DNA of 64,000 bases from an uncultured Oscillibacter sp. (GTDB lineage: Bacteria > Bacillota > Clostridia > Oscillospirales > Oscillospiraceae): assembly GCA_910576865.1 (NCBI GenBank), contig CAJTKE010000005.1, positions 62,001 through 126,000 on the forward strand, given 5' to 3'. Numbering within the stretch: the first letter of the stretch is position 1; each line of letters starts with the position of its first letter. The position numbers and the translations under genes were made by a program. This document shows, piece after piece, positions 1-7,748 of the stretch. Under the pieces are notes generated by a model that made no database searches, was not told the DNA's origin, and was given only the letters and a program-made list of their open reading frames with translations.

Positions 1-1
1 G

Positions 2-517
2 GCAGTCACTTATATGTGGAAAGCGGCTTCTGACGCCAATCTCGAAGCAGATTTCGCAATTAACAATGGTTATTTATCCCAATACACCGGCAGTAGCAGC
101 GATGTAGTCATTCCCAATAGTGTTATCTCTATATGTGTTTCCTCCTGCTACGATGACAGCTTGACCAGCGTGACCATCCCATCCAGCGTCACCGAGATTG
201 AGGGAGGCGCGTTCTTCGACCATGGCAGTTTGCTCAATGTGTACTACGAGGGCAGCGAAGCACAGTGGAAAGCCATCAACTTTGAATTTAGTGACGAGCT
301 GTCAAAGGCCACCATCCACTACAACAGCAAAATGCCCCGGCAGTCTGCCGACACCGGCTTTACCGATGTTCCCGCCACTGTGGACTACGCCCAGGCGGTC
401 AAGTGGGCGGTAGACAAGGGCGTGACCAGCGGAACCTCCGCCACCACCTTCTCCCCGGACAGCGTCTGCACCCGGGGGCAGATCGTGACCTTCCTGTACC
501 GGGGACTGACAAAGTAA
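2..517 (+). CDS. C-terminal part of a BspA-type LRR / S-layer homology (SLH) surface protein, 5' end outside the window
   Basis: The reading frame is open to the left edge, so only the C-terminus is seen. The first part carries leucine-rich BspA-like repeats with the typical phrases VVIPNSV and VTIPSSVTEIEGGAF. A low-complexity linker leads to one SLH domain over the last 50 or so residues (FTDVP at its start, then WAVDKGVTSG and a TFSPD..TRGQIVTFLYR ending). SLH domains anchor exported proteins to secondary cell wall polymers, so this is probably a cell-surface protein. Its full architecture, signal peptide and ligand cannot be judged. A GC-rich hairpin follows the stop codon. Confidence 0.8.
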   Translation, partial: AVTYMWKAASDANLEADFAINNGYLSQYTGSSSDVVIPNSVISICVSSCYDDSLTSVTIPSSVTEIEGGAFFDHGSLLNVYYEGSEAQWKAINFEFSDELSKATIHYNSKMPRQSADTGFTDVPATVDYAQAVKWAVDKGVTSGTSATTFSPDSVCTRGQIVTFLYRGLTK

Positions 518-548
518 CATTGCGCCTTGGAGCAGAGACGAAAAACCA

Positions 549-590
549 CCCCGGGCCGTGCGGAACGCGCGGCCCGGGGCGGCTGCCGTT
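549..590. terminator. GC-rich hairpin between two convergent genes
   Basis: Arms CCCCGGGCCG (549-558) and CGGCCCGGGG (570-579) pair perfectly. A short T-tract (ccgtttt) lies about 10 bases after the stem on the plus strand. It sits between the SLH gene and the converging anti-sigma gene and could stop both. The T-tract is distant, so it is not an ideal intrinsic terminator. Confidence 0.5.
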
Positions 591-608
591 TTGGAAAAGA
601 GCGCTTGG

Positions 609-1619
609 TCATCCGGCGTTTTCCAGGGGGAAGGTGATGCGCCAGTTCCCGTCAATCCGGGCGGAGGCGGTCCAGAAGTCCCCGTGGAGCGTGCAGTTCT
701 CCAGTTCCTCCGGCGGAACGTCAAAAAGGTACTCATCGTAATCCAGCCGGTCGCCTTCCTCCCTGAGATCGGCAAAGCCGACGGAACCCAGGCTCTTCAA
801 ACGCGTTCCCTCGCCGTCCTCCAGCCACAGCAGGCCGTGGTTGTCCAGCGCTGTGGCGTCGCCCTGGCAGAGCTGAACGTGGAACAGACCGTCCGCGTAC
901 CCGGCGGCGGTGACGGTAAGGCCGGGAGCCGGTTCCGCCAGAACTCCGCCGGGCCGGAGCATGGGCGCGGAGTCCATCAGCTCCAGATTTCCGCCGCCGC
1001 CGGTGCGGAGGAAGTCTTCCGCCGTCCCGGCTTCTCCGGCGTAATCTGACAGTTTCAGGGAGACTTCCTCACCCTCCAGCGCCTGCTTGCCGGTGAGGAA
1101 GCAGCCCAGGGAGAAGGACATCTTCCCGCCCAACGGGATGTCCGAGCCGTCCATGGTCCGGGCGGTCACCAGGAAGAAGGCGGTGTTGGTCTCGGGGTCA
1201 AACCCGGCCCGCTCACAGTGGCTGGTCTGGTCGAAGGGGAAGTGGAAGCTGTAGCTGTCAAAAAGGTCGATGTTGGCGTCCACCGCCTTTCCCCGGAGGG
1301 CGATGTACGCCTGAGCGGTGTCATCCTCCACTCGAACAGAGGCCACCTCCACCGTCACGCCGCTGTCCGTACAGGCCTTCTGCACGGGCTGGAAGAACTG
1401 GGCGGCGGCAGGGGAGAGGGCGTAGAGCAGGTGATAGCCCGGTTCGGTCTGAGCCGCCAGGGCCGGGGTGGCCAGGAGCACGGCCGCCGCCGCTGCGGTG
1501 GCCATCAGGCGGCGAAGGGGAAATCCGCGCCGCCGGGTTTTCGCCAGGGTCTTTTCAATCAGGCCGGGCGGGGGAACGATGGGCTCGTTGATTTTCGCGT
1601 AGGTCTCAGAAATGTTCAT
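609..1619 (-). CDS. Probable membrane anti-sigma factor, DUF4179-like
   Basis: The 336-residue product has a short cytoplasmic N-terminus (about 35 residues), one predicted membrane segment near residues 38-56 (rich in Ala/Leu after RRLM) and a large extracytoplasmic domain. This is the layout of the DUF4179 proteins encoded next to sigma-70 family genes in Firmicutes. Its ATG overlaps the stop of the sigma gene upstream by four bases (ATGA), so the two are translationally coupled. By family analogy it would hold the cognate sigma factor at the membrane until a signal is received. The signal is unknown and no classical zinc anti-sigma motif is visible. Confidence 0.65.
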   Translation of the reverse strand: MNISETYAKINEPIVPPPGLIEKTLAKTRRRGFPLRRLMATAAAAAVLLATPALAAQTEPGYHLLYALSPAAAQFFQPVQKACTDSGVTVEVASVRVEDDTAQAYIALRGKAVDANIDLFDSYSFHFPFDQTSHCERAGFDPETNTAFFLVTARTMDGSDIPLGGKMSFSLGCFLTGKQALEGEEVSLKLSDYAGEAGTAEDFLRTGGGGNLELMDSAPMLRPGGVLAEPAPGLTVTAAGYADGLFHVQLCQGDATALDNHGLLWLEDGEGTRLKSLGSVGFADLREEGDRLDYDEYLFDVPPEELENCTLHGDFWTASARIDGNWRITFPLENAG

Positions 1620-2071
1620 GAATCCTCCTTCAGCAATTGGGCCAGGGCCTGCCGGGCCCGGGTCAACTGGGATCGGACGGTGGAGGGCCTGCGGCCCAGG
1701 ATCCGGGCGGTCTCCTCCGTGCCGTAGCCCTCGTAATAGTGGAGATGGATCACGGCCCGGTACTTGGGCGGCAGCTGGGCCAAAGCGGCGTCCAGGCCGA
1801 ACTCCTCCGGTTCGGAGTACGCGTAGACGTCCTCCAGGGGGACGCTGCGCTTCCGCCAGGGAGAGGCGGCGAGGCTTTTTGAGCAGTTGGCCGTCACCCG
1901 CAGGAGCCAGGCCTTGCGGTGCTCCTCGCTCTCAAAGGACGGCGCGGCCCGGTGATAGCGGAGGAAGACCTCCTGGAACACATCGTCGGCGTCCTGCCGG
2001 CTGCGGAGCTGGGCGTAGGCCATGCGGTAGACCATGGCGCCGTATTGTTTCACGGCGGATGCTGTGTCCAT
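1616..2071 (-). CDS. RNA polymerase sigma factor, sigma-70 family (ECF-like)
   Basis: The protein of 151 residues contains a region 2 (YAQLRSRQDADDVFQEVFLRY, with the conserved acidic DADD stretch) and a region 4 helix-turn-helix (YYEGYGTEETARILGRRPST), with no region 3. This is the size and build of small alternative sigma factors. The ATG at 2071 is chosen over an upstream start because AGGAAGAAGGTG lies just ahead of it and homologues begin there. It overlaps the anti-sigma gene that follows. Regulon and inducing signal are unknown; autoregulation is usual for such pairs. Confidence 0.85.
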   Translation of the reverse strand: MDTASAVKQYGAMVYRMAYAQLRSRQDADDVFQEVFLRYHRAAPSFESEEHRKAWLLRVTANCSKSLAASPWRKRSVPLEDVYAYSEPEEFGLDAALAQLPPKYRAVIHLHYYEGYGTEETARILGRRPSTVRSQLTRARQALAQLLKEDS

Positions 2072-2160
2072 TTCGCACCTTCTTCCTGTCTGGCGGATGG
2101 TGAGCGCTCTATAGGGAATACCGTTTGGAAGGGGAAAATGCTGCATGGCGCGGAGATTTT

Positions 2161-2213
2161 TTTAGACCCTGTCTGAAAGCGGCATTGCGCCGGCGTTCAA
2201 GACAAGGTCTAAA
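2161..2213. repeat. Long imperfect palindrome between sigma and radical SAM genes
   Basis: TTTAGACCCTGTCT (2161-2174) is the inverted copy of AGACAAGGTCTAAA (2200-2213) with one mismatch. Inner bases can extend the stem (GAAAGCGGC against GCCGGCGTTC). The 3' arm includes the stop codon of the radical SAM gene. Neither strand has a T-tract after the stem, so it is not a standard terminator. It may be an extragenic palindromic repeat or a remnant of a small mobile element. Confidence 0.5.
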
Positions 2214-3096
2214 ACAAACTGAGCTGGTCCGTCTCGTGCCCCCGCCGGGAGGCGGCGATGATTTGGCCCATGGAATACAGCAGCCCCCGGCGGCTGCAGG
2301 CCTCCTGAAAGACCTCCCACAGCGCCCGGGCCCCGGGGCTTCCGCATCGGTAGCGGGCCCCGTACCGCCGCCGGTAGCGCTCCGACAGACCCTGTCCGGG
2401 AAAGCGCTTTTCCAGCTGCTGGTAGAAGTACTCCCGCTGGCCCGCCCGGCAGGTCATGCCCAGGGCGGGATAGACGAACCGGGCCCCCGCGTCCGCCGCC
2501 CGGTTCACGATGTCCCGGATGTTCTCCGGGCTGTCCTCCAGGAAGGGGAGGATGGGCATCATCAGAATGCCCGTGAACAGCCCCGCTCCGCTGAGCCGCT
2601 CCACCGCCGCCAGACGGCGGGAGGGAGAGGGCGCGCAAGGCTCCACTTTGGCGGCCAGGGCGTCGTCACAGGTGGTAAGAGTTATTTTGCAGATGGCGGG
2701 CATGGTCCGGTGGATGGAGATCAGCACGTCGATGTCCCGGACAATCAGGTCGCTTTTTGTGGCGATTGCCGCGCCGAAGCCGTAGGCCTCCAGCAGCGTC
2801 AGGGCCCGGCGGGTGAGCTGGAGCTCCTCCTCAAAGGGGTTGTAGGGGTCGCTCATGGAGCCCGTGGCCACCACGCCCACCTTGGCCTTGCGCTCCAGGT
2901 CGTCCCGGATGATCCGCAGGGCGTCCGCCTTGGCCTTGACCTGGTCGAAATCGTCGTTTCGGTAGCAGTCGCTCCGGCTGTCGCAGTAGATGCACCCGTG
3001 GCAGCAGCCCCGGTAGATGTTCATGTTGTACTCCGTACCGAACCAGCCGGGGTCCTTGGTCCGGTTCACGATGGTTTTGGCGGGGATGTACTCCAT
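2209..3096 (-). CDS. SPL-family radical SAM protein
   Basis: The 295-residue protein starts with MEYIPAKTIVN, and the cysteine cluster CCHGCIYC (CxxxCxxC around residues 31-38) binds the 4Fe-4S cluster and S-adenosylmethionine. The phrases SMSDPYNPFEEE and ILPFLEDSPENIRDIV are typical of the SPL-like radical SAM group (Rv2578c-type), which is related to spore photoproduct lyase but shorter. The substrate is unknown for this subgroup, so no photoproduct repair role is claimed. It stands alone between a lipoprotein gene and a sigma gene on the same strand. Confidence 0.75.
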   Translation of the reverse strand: MEYIPAKTIVNRTKDPGWFGTEYNMNIYRGCCHGCIYCDSRSDCYRNDDFDQVKAKADALRIIRDDLERKAKVGVVATGSMSDPYNPFEEELQLTRRALTLLEAYGFGAAIATKSDLIVRDIDVLISIHRTMPAICKITLTTCDDALAAKVEPCAPSPSRRLAAVERLSGAGLFTGILMMPILPFLEDSPENIRDIVNRAADAGARFVYPALGMTCRAGQREYFYQQLEKRFPGQGLSERYRRRYGARYRCGSPGARALWEVFQEACSRRGLLYSMGQIIAASRRGHETDQLSLF

Positions 3097-3119
3097 CCGG
3101 TCCTCCTCTCACAGGCGAT

Positions 3120-3698
3120 TCAGTCTTCCGGGGGGATGAACTCCTGGTACACGGTGGCGAAGGGAATGCCGCCCCCCGGCAAAAAAGTGGAGCTGTAGAG
3201 CTGGGCGTAAATCTTTTCCGGGGAGGTCTCGGCGTCGTCCGTGATCAGGTATTGGACGATTTTGACGCCGGTGGATTGGACGGTTTCCTCCCGCCGCCGG
3301 AGGAGGGAATAGCTCTCCTCATACCGCTGGCCCTCCTCATAGGAGACGGTGGTGAAACGCTCCCCGTCGTAGGACAGGTCCCGTAGGAACATCATGGGGT
3401 AGTCATCCTTGATGGACTCGTAATAGTCCGGGTCATACCGGGAGGGGTCGTCCAGGGTGTAGTAGGTGCAAAGCCGCACCGAGGCGGACTTTCCGGCATC
3501 GGCGGCTTTCAGAAATATTTCCCAGGCATCCCGTCCGCTGGTGACGATTCCGTCCTCCGTGACGAGGCAGCCATCCTCCTTGGCCTGTTCCAGGCTGTAA
3601 TCCTCCGAAAGCTCCTCCAGAGGAAGCATCTCCGGCTTCCCTCCGCAGCCGGAGAGGAGCAGCAGGCAGAGCAGGGAGGCGAACAGTTGCTTTTTCAT
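3120..3698 (-). CDS. Small predicted lipoprotein of unknown function
   Basis: The 192-residue product begins MKKQLFASLLCLLLLSGCGG. This is a signal peptide with a lipobox (LLSGC), so the mature protein would be lipid-anchored at the outer face of the membrane from Cys18. No domain was recognised in the rest. The ATG at 3698 is chosen because AAAGGAGG stands seven bases ahead of it; an upstream in-frame start has no ribosome site and would bury the signal peptide. It has its own promoter and reads away from tyrS. Confidence 0.75.
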   Translation of the reverse strand: MKKQLFASLLCLLLLSGCGGKPEMLPLEELSEDYSLEQAKEDGCLVTEDGIVTSGRDAWEIFLKAADAGKSASVRLCTYYTLDDPSRYDPDYYESIKDDYPMMFLRDLSYDGERFTTVSYEEGQRYEESYSLLRRREETVQSTGVKIVQYLITDDAETSPEKIYAQLYSSTFLPGGGIPFATVYQEFIPPED

Positions 3699-3723
3699 GG
3701 CGCGACCTCCTTTTGATATACTT

Positions 3724-3752
3724 ATCATAGCACGTTTTTTTCAGAATCACAA
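3724..3752 (-). promoter_or_regulatory. SigmaA-type promoter for the lipoprotein gene
   Basis: On the minus strand, TTGTGA and TATGAT are separated by 17 bases, followed by the AAAGGAGG site of the lipoprotein gene about 20 bases on. Spacing and hexamers fit a housekeeping promoter. Confidence 0.6.
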
Positions 3753-3773
3753 GGGCGCACGCTTCGGTTTGTA

Positions 3774-3802
3774 TTGACAATCCTCCCCGGTTCTGTTACA
3801 AT
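3774..3802 (+). promoter_or_regulatory. SigmaA-type promoter for the tyrS leader
   Basis: TTGACA and TACAAT with 17-base spacing stand directly before the T-box leader. It is back-to-back with the lipoprotein promoter. Confidence 0.8.
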
Positions 3803-3807
3803 ACGCC

Positions 3808-4077
3808 TTACAGCGATGAAAAGGACCAGTACCCGTCATGCCCTCCGCGAAGAGAGCCCCCGGTTTGGTGGAAGGGGGAGGGAGGCGGACGGCGAATACC
3901 CCTTGGAGCTGGCGCCCGAACGGAGTTGTCCCAGTAGGCGCGCGCCGGGTGCGCCCGTTACCGCGCAGGAGTGTGATGGCACTCCGCGAGGCCGTTTTCG
4001 TGAGGAGGCGGCGAACCAGAGGTGGTACCGCGAAGTTTGTTCGCCCTCTGTCCCCACCGGGACGGGGGCGTTTTTCG
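3808..4077 (+). promoter_or_regulatory. Tyrosine-specific T-box leader with terminator/antiterminator
   Basis: A 270-base untranslated leader precedes tyrS. Visible elements are an AGTA box (near 3826), a GGTG (GNUG-type) element near 3867, and GAA-TAC-CCC followed by TTGGAGCTG, which places the specifier codon UAC (Tyr) at 3897-3899. The T-box core AGAGGTGGTACCGCG lies at 4018-4032. A strong terminator follows, CGCCC...GTCCC-cacc-GGGAC..GGGGCG, ending in TTTTT at 4071-4075. By the established T-box mechanism, uncharged tRNA-Tyr would favour the antiterminator and switch on tyrS when tyrosine is short. The specifier agrees with the downstream gene. Confidence 0.9.
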
Positions 4078-4108
4078 TTCCGAAAACACACTAAAGGAGA
4101 AGAATGCT

Positions 4109-5335
4109 ATGCAGATTTACGAGGAACTCAAGGCCCGGGGCCTCATCGCCCAGGTCACCGACGAGGAGGAGATCCGGGAGCTGGTGAACAACGGAAAGGC
4201 TGTGTTCTACATCGGCTTTGATCCCACGGCGGACAGCCTCCACGTGGGCCACTTCATGGCCCTGTGCCTGATGAAGCGCCTCCAGATGGCGGGCAACCGG
4301 CCCATCGCCCTGATCGGCGGCGGCACCGGCATGGTGGGGGACCCCTCTGGCCGGACGGACATGCGGCAGATGATGACCACGGAGACCATCGCCCACAACT
4401 GCGCCTGCTTCAAAAAACAGATGGAGCGCTTCATTGAGTTCGGACCGGACAAGGCCATCATGGTCAACAACGCCGACTGGCTGATGAAGCTGAACTATAT
4501 TGAGCTCCTGCGGGAGGTGGGGGCCTGCTTCTCCGTCAACAACATGCTCCGGGCCGAGTGCTACAAGCAGCGGATGGAGAAGGGCCTGAGCTTCCTGGAG
4601 TTCAACTATATGATCATGCAGTCCTACGACTTCTACCACATGTTCCAGACCCTGGGCTGCAACATGCAGTTCGGTGGGGACGACCAGTGGAGCAACATGC
4701 TGGGCGGCACGGAGCTCATCCGCCGGAAGCTGGGCAAGGACGCTTACGCCATGACCATCACCCTGCTGATGAACTCTGAGGGCAAGAAGATGGGCAAGAC
4801 CGCCAAGGGCGCGGTGTGGCTGGACCCCGACAAGACCACCCCCTTCGAGTTCTACCAGTACTGGCGGAACGTGGGGGACGCCGACGTTTTGAAGTGCATC
4901 CGCATGCTGACCTTCCTGCCCCTGGAGGAGATCGACGCCATGGACAAGTGGGAGGGCAGCCAACTGAACCGGGCCAAGGAGATCCTGGCCTACGAGCTGA
5001 CCAAGCTGGTCCACGGCCAGGAGGAGGCGGAGAAGGCCCAGGAGACCGCCCGGGGCCTCTTCGCAGGAAGCGGTTCCACGGAGCACATGCCCTCCACGGA
5101 GCTGCCCGCCGCCAGATTCGAGGACGGAAAGATCGGAGCCATCGCGCTGCTGGTGGCCTGCGGCCTGTGCCCCTCCAACGGGGAGGCCCGGCGGCTCATC
5201 CAGCAGGGCGGCATGATGGTGAACGACCGGAAGGTGACGGATATCGCCGAGACCTTCGACCAAGCGGACTTCCAGGGGGAGGGCGTCATCATCAAAAAGG
5301 GCAAGAAGGTGTTCCACCGGGCCTACATCCAGTGA
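4109..5335 (+). CDS. tyrS: Tyrosine--tRNA ligase
   Basis: This 408-residue class I synthetase joins tyrosine to tRNA-Tyr in the cytoplasm. The nucleotide-binding HIGH-like motif is HVGH (residues 45-48) and the KMSKS-like loop is KMGKT (about 227-231). The C-terminal 60 residues form an S4 RNA-binding domain (SNGEARRLIQQGGMMVNDRK). KMGKT rather than KFGKS suggests the TyrZ-like branch, but this is only a motif impression. The ATG at 4109 follows AAAGGAGA by eight bases; in-frame extension upstream would run through the T-box terminator. Expression is controlled by the T-box leader. Confidence 0.97.
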   Translation: MQIYEELKARGLIAQVTDEEEIRELVNNGKAVFYIGFDPTADSLHVGHFMALCLMKRLQMAGNRPIALIGGGTGMVGDPSGRTDMRQMMTTETIAHNCACFKKQMERFIEFGPDKAIMVNNADWLMKLNYIELLREVGACFSVNNMLRAECYKQRMEKGLSFLEFNYMIMQSYDFYHMFQTLGCNMQFGGDDQWSNMLGGTELIRRKLGKDAYAMTITLLMNSEGKKMGKTAKGAVWLDPDKTTPFEFYQYWRNVGDADVLKCIRMLTFLPLEEIDAMDKWEGSQLNRAKEILAYELTKLVHGQEEAEKAQETARGLFAGSGSTEHMPSTELPAARFEDGKIGAIALLVACGLCPSNGEARRLIQQGGMMVNDRKVTDIAETFDQADFQGEGVIIKKGKKVFHRAYIQ

Positions 5336-5336
5336 C

Positions 5337-5366
5337 GAAAAAGAGAGGGCTTATGCCCTCTCTTTT
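5337..5366 (+). terminator. Intrinsic terminator of tyrS
   Basis: AAAAGAGAGGGC-TTAT-GCCCTCTCTTTT forms a stem directly after the stop codon, with T and A tracts on both sides. Confidence 0.85.
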
Positions 5367-5491
5367 CATACCCACCCAAATAATTACACAAAACTTTTCT
5401 TTTGTGCAATTAAAACTTTTTTCAGCCAGCGGGATATTTTGGGCGTTTTCCGGGTATTGCTGTCGAAAGGTCCTTTCAAGGAGTGCTGCAC

Positions 5492-5962
5492 ATGCTGACA
5501 GAACGACAATTCACAGACGCCGCGGAGCGTTACCTGGACATGGTGTACCGGATCGCCCTGAACTGGTTCCGGAACCCCGCCGACGCGGAGGACGCGGCCC
5601 AAAACGCCATGCTCCGCCTTTGGCGCACGGACACGGACTTTCAGGGGGAGGACCATCTGCGCCACTGGCTGGTTCGGGTGGCCCTGAACGAGTGCAAGCG
5701 GATGAGCCAGCACCCCTGGCGGAAGCGCACGGTGCCCTTGGACCAGTGCCCGGAGCCGGTGTTCTCGGACCCGGCGAGACAGACGCTGTTCCAGGAGGTC
5801 ATGGACCTCCCCGCCAAGTACCGCGTGCCGCTGTATCTCTACTATTACGAGGGCTACAAGGTGGACGAGGTGGGGGAGCTGCTGGGATTGAACCCGTCCA
5901 CGGTCCAGACCCGGCTTGCCCGGGCCAGGGCCAGGCTGAAAATTCAATTGGAGGAGGTGTAA
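5492..5962 (+). CDS. RNA polymerase sigma factor, sigma-70 family (ECF-like)
   Basis: The 156-residue protein has region 2 (MVYRIALNWFRNPADAEDAAQ) and a region 4 helix-turn-helix (YYEGYKVDEVGELLGLNPST), matching the sigma factor at 1616-2071 in length and build but clearly diverged in sequence. ATG 5492 lies eight bases after AAGGAG; a GTG three codons earlier overlaps that site and is less likely. The next gene starts four bases after its stop and encodes the probable anti-sigma partner. Confidence 0.85.
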   Translation: MLTERQFTDAAERYLDMVYRIALNWFRNPADAEDAAQNAMLRLWRTDTDFQGEDHLRHWLVRVALNECKRMSQHPWRKRTVPLDQCPEPVFSDPARQTLFQEVMDLPAKYRVPLYLYYYEGYKVDEVGELLGLNPSTVQTRLARARARLKIQLEEV

Positions 5963-5965
5963 GCC

Positions 5966-6979
5966 TTGAAAGCATCGTATCAGGAAATGTTTGACGAGGT
6001 CCGCGCTCCTGAAAGCCTCCGGGAGGCGGTGCTGGCCGCGACGAAGCTGGAGCGGAGGCCGCGGAAGCGGGCCCTGTGGCTTCTCGCTGCGGCGGTATTG
6101 GCGGCGGCGCTGGTGGGAGCTGCGGGAGCGGACAGCGAGGGGCTCCGGGAGCCTCTAAGGGGGGATTTGCCCGTCATTCCTCCGGTTACCTTGGAGGAGA
6201 AGCTGGGGCGTCAGTGGGAGGAAAGCGGCGGAATTCTGGACGAGGAACAGAGGAAGGTGATTGCTCAGGCCGTCCAGAAGGTCCAGACCGAAGATACCCA
6301 AGACGGTGTAACCGTCACCGTGGATACTGTGTATGCCTCGGAGTTTTACTTGGAGCTGCTGCTGTATATACGGGGAGAGAACTTGTCGAACTCCAGCTAT
6401 CTCAATTTGGAGTCCTACGAGTTAAGCGGAAGCGTGTCAAGCGCACCGGATCGGGAAATCAGTCATATCTATACCGGGTCGGCAGATCTTGGCGTACTGG
6501 AGGACGGGACCGTGGTGCGAACGCTCTGCTTGGGAATTTCATCGAAGGAAGGGCTGTCCCTGCTGGACGGAGCGGAGCTGGAACTGGGGCTGGGCCGCCT
6601 GAAGACCTCCGGTGATGGGGAATGGGTCCTGCCCATCTCCCTGGCTCCTGCCGCGGACCGGGGGGCCTTGACTCTGGAGGAAGCCGCCGCCATGGGCTGT
6701 CCGTCGGCGGACGGCGGAGGGCGCGAGGCCGGGGCAATTACCCTCCGGGATGTCCGGGTTACATCCACGGGCTTTCAGTTCCGCAGCGATCAGGGATGCC
6801 CCGGGACTGAGGTTTACCTGTGCCTTTCCAACGGAACGAAAATCAAGCACGGCAGCACGTCCGAGAGCGGAAAGAGCGGGGGCTCCTGCGAGGTGGAGGG
6901 CCGCTGGCCCGCCCCGGCGGAGTTTTCCCAAATCGAGGCCCTGCGGGTGGGGGATACGGTAATTCCCCTGCGTCCATAA
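5966..6979 (+). CDS. Probable membrane anti-sigma factor
   Basis: The 337-residue protein has a cytoplasmic N-terminus of about 33 residues (MKASYQEMFDEVRAPESL), one predicted membrane segment near residues 35-53 (ALWLLAAAVLAAALVG) and an extracytoplasmic domain with an immunoglobulin-like, DUF4179/DUF5643-type feel. The start is a TTG six bases after GGAGGAGGTG, immediately behind the sigma gene, so the pair forms one operon. The N-terminal segment is the expected sigma-binding part. The signal sensed by the outer domain is unknown. Confidence 0.65.
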   Translation: MKASYQEMFDEVRAPESLREAVLAATKLERRPRKRALWLLAAAVLAAALVGAAGADSEGLREPLRGDLPVIPPVTLEEKLGRQWEESGGILDEEQRKVIAQAVQKVQTEDTQDGVTVTVDTVYASEFYLELLLYIRGENLSNSSYLNLESYELSGSVSSAPDREISHIYTGSADLGVLEDGTVVRTLCLGISSKEGLSLLDGAELELGLGRLKTSGDGEWVLPISLAPAADRGALTLEEAAAMGCPSADGGGREAGAITLRDVRVTSTGFQFRSDQGCPGTEVYLCLSNGTKIKHGSTSESGKSGGSCEVEGRWPAPAEFSQIEALRVGDTVIPLRP

Positions 6980-6984
6980 GATGA

Positions 6985-7018
6985 AAAAAGAAGCGCCTGT
7001 CGAACGACAGGCGCTTTT
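6985..7018. terminator. Bidirectional terminator
   Basis: AAGCGCCTGTCG-aac-GACAGGCGCTT is flanked by an A-tract on the left and TTTT on the right. It can end both the anti-sigma gene and the converging membrane-protein gene. Confidence 0.85.
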
Positions 7019-7019
7019 C

Positions 7020-7439
7020 TCACATCTCCCGCTGATACCGCACCACCAGCCAGACCTCCAGCGCGCTTTTGGAAACAAAGACCGCGATTGCCGCCAGGGT
7101 CACCCAAAGCGGAGCGTCAAACCCCAGGGACACCCACGCCGCCACAATGACGGCCCATTGCAGCACATCCCCGGACAGGGCCTTGGCCCGGCGGCGGATG
7201 GCCACGTTCCGCTCGTCATTGACCTCGATCTCCTTCCTCCGGGCCTGGGCCGGGTCCTTCTGATCCAAATGCAGCATCAGCAGCTGTGTCAGCCCGATGG
7301 CCGCCATGCCGCTGCCGGAGCCCATCAGCGTGCCGCCCACGCTGCCGGGAAGGTCCAGCCTCCACGAAATCAGCGACGCCCCGGCAAGGCACAGCCCCAC
7401 AATAATCAACGCGATGTACAGCGTCTTTTTCCCCTTCAT
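7020..7439 (-). CDS. Small integral membrane protein (DUF2178-like)
   Basis: The 139-residue product has four hydrophobic segments (near residues 8-25, 40-57, 92-108 and 112-130) separated by a charged middle section, KEIEVNDERNVAIRRRAKA, which is the hallmark phrase of DUF2178-like proteins. Such proteins are often encoded beside a small XRE regulator, as here: the start overlaps the regulator stop (ATGA). A function is not established. The pair may be a self-regulating membrane-stress module, which is inference. Confidence 0.6.
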   Translation of the reverse strand: MKGKKTLYIALIIVGLCLAGASLISWRLDLPGSVGGTLMGSGSGMAAIGLTQLLMLHLDQKDPAQARRKEIEVNDERNVAIRRRAKALSGDVLQWAVIVAAWVSLGFDAPLWVTLAAIAVFVSKSALEVWLVVRYQREM

Positions 7440-7639
7440 GACGGTTCCTCCTCATAAATGAAAATCTCCTCAATGGGCACCCCAAAGTACCGGGACAGCT
7501 TGAACGCCAGCAGGATGGACGGGTTATACCGCCCGTTCTCCAGGGACCCGATGGTCTGCCGGGAGACCTCCAGCGCCTCCGCCAGCTCCTCCTGCCGCAG
7601 GCCCCGGGCCTTCCGCAGCTCCTCCAGCCGGTTTTTCAT
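7436..7639 (-). CDS. XRE-family transcriptional regulator
   Basis: The 67-residue protein is essentially one HTH_3 domain: RLEELRKARGLRQEELAEAL, then VSRQTIGSLENGRYNPSI. It resembles the short YozG/MTH659-type regulators paired with DUF2178-like membrane proteins. ATG 7639 follows AAAGGAGG by seven bases; a longer upstream reading frame would cross the promoter. A perfect 10-bp inverted repeat between promoter and start is a good candidate for an autoregulatory operator. Confidence 0.85.
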   Translation of the reverse strand: MKNRLEELRKARGLRQEELAEALEVSRQTIGSLENGRYNPSILLAFKLSRYFGVPIEEIFIYEEEPS

Positions 7640-7659
7640 ACGCGGCCTCCTTTTCTGCT

Positions 7660-7683
7660 GGATGGAAAGTTTGCTTTCCATCC
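7660..7683. promoter_or_regulatory. Candidate operator: inverted repeat with a third half-site nearby
   Basis: GGATGGAAAG-tttg-CTTTCCATCC is a perfect 10-bp inverted repeat placed between the -10 box and the start codon of the XRE gene. A further CTTTCCAT copy lies at 7720-7727, just upstream of the -35 box. The three half-sites bracket the promoter, as expected for autorepression. Confidence 0.6.
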
Positions 7684-7685
7684 TC

Positions 7686-7714
7686 AAGATACCACACTTG
7701 CGGCAGAATGTCAA
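7686..7714 (-). promoter_or_regulatory. SigmaA-type promoter for the XRE gene
   Basis: On the minus strand, TTGACA and TATCTT are 17 bases apart, upstream of the XRE start codon. Confidence 0.75.
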
Positions 7715-7748
7715 GCGCGCTTTCCATAAATTTTTTGGACAAACCCGG

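Noticed and set aside
2209..3096. Spore photoproduct lyase
   Set aside because: The protein is of the shorter SPL-like group, and the key features of true SplB were not identified.
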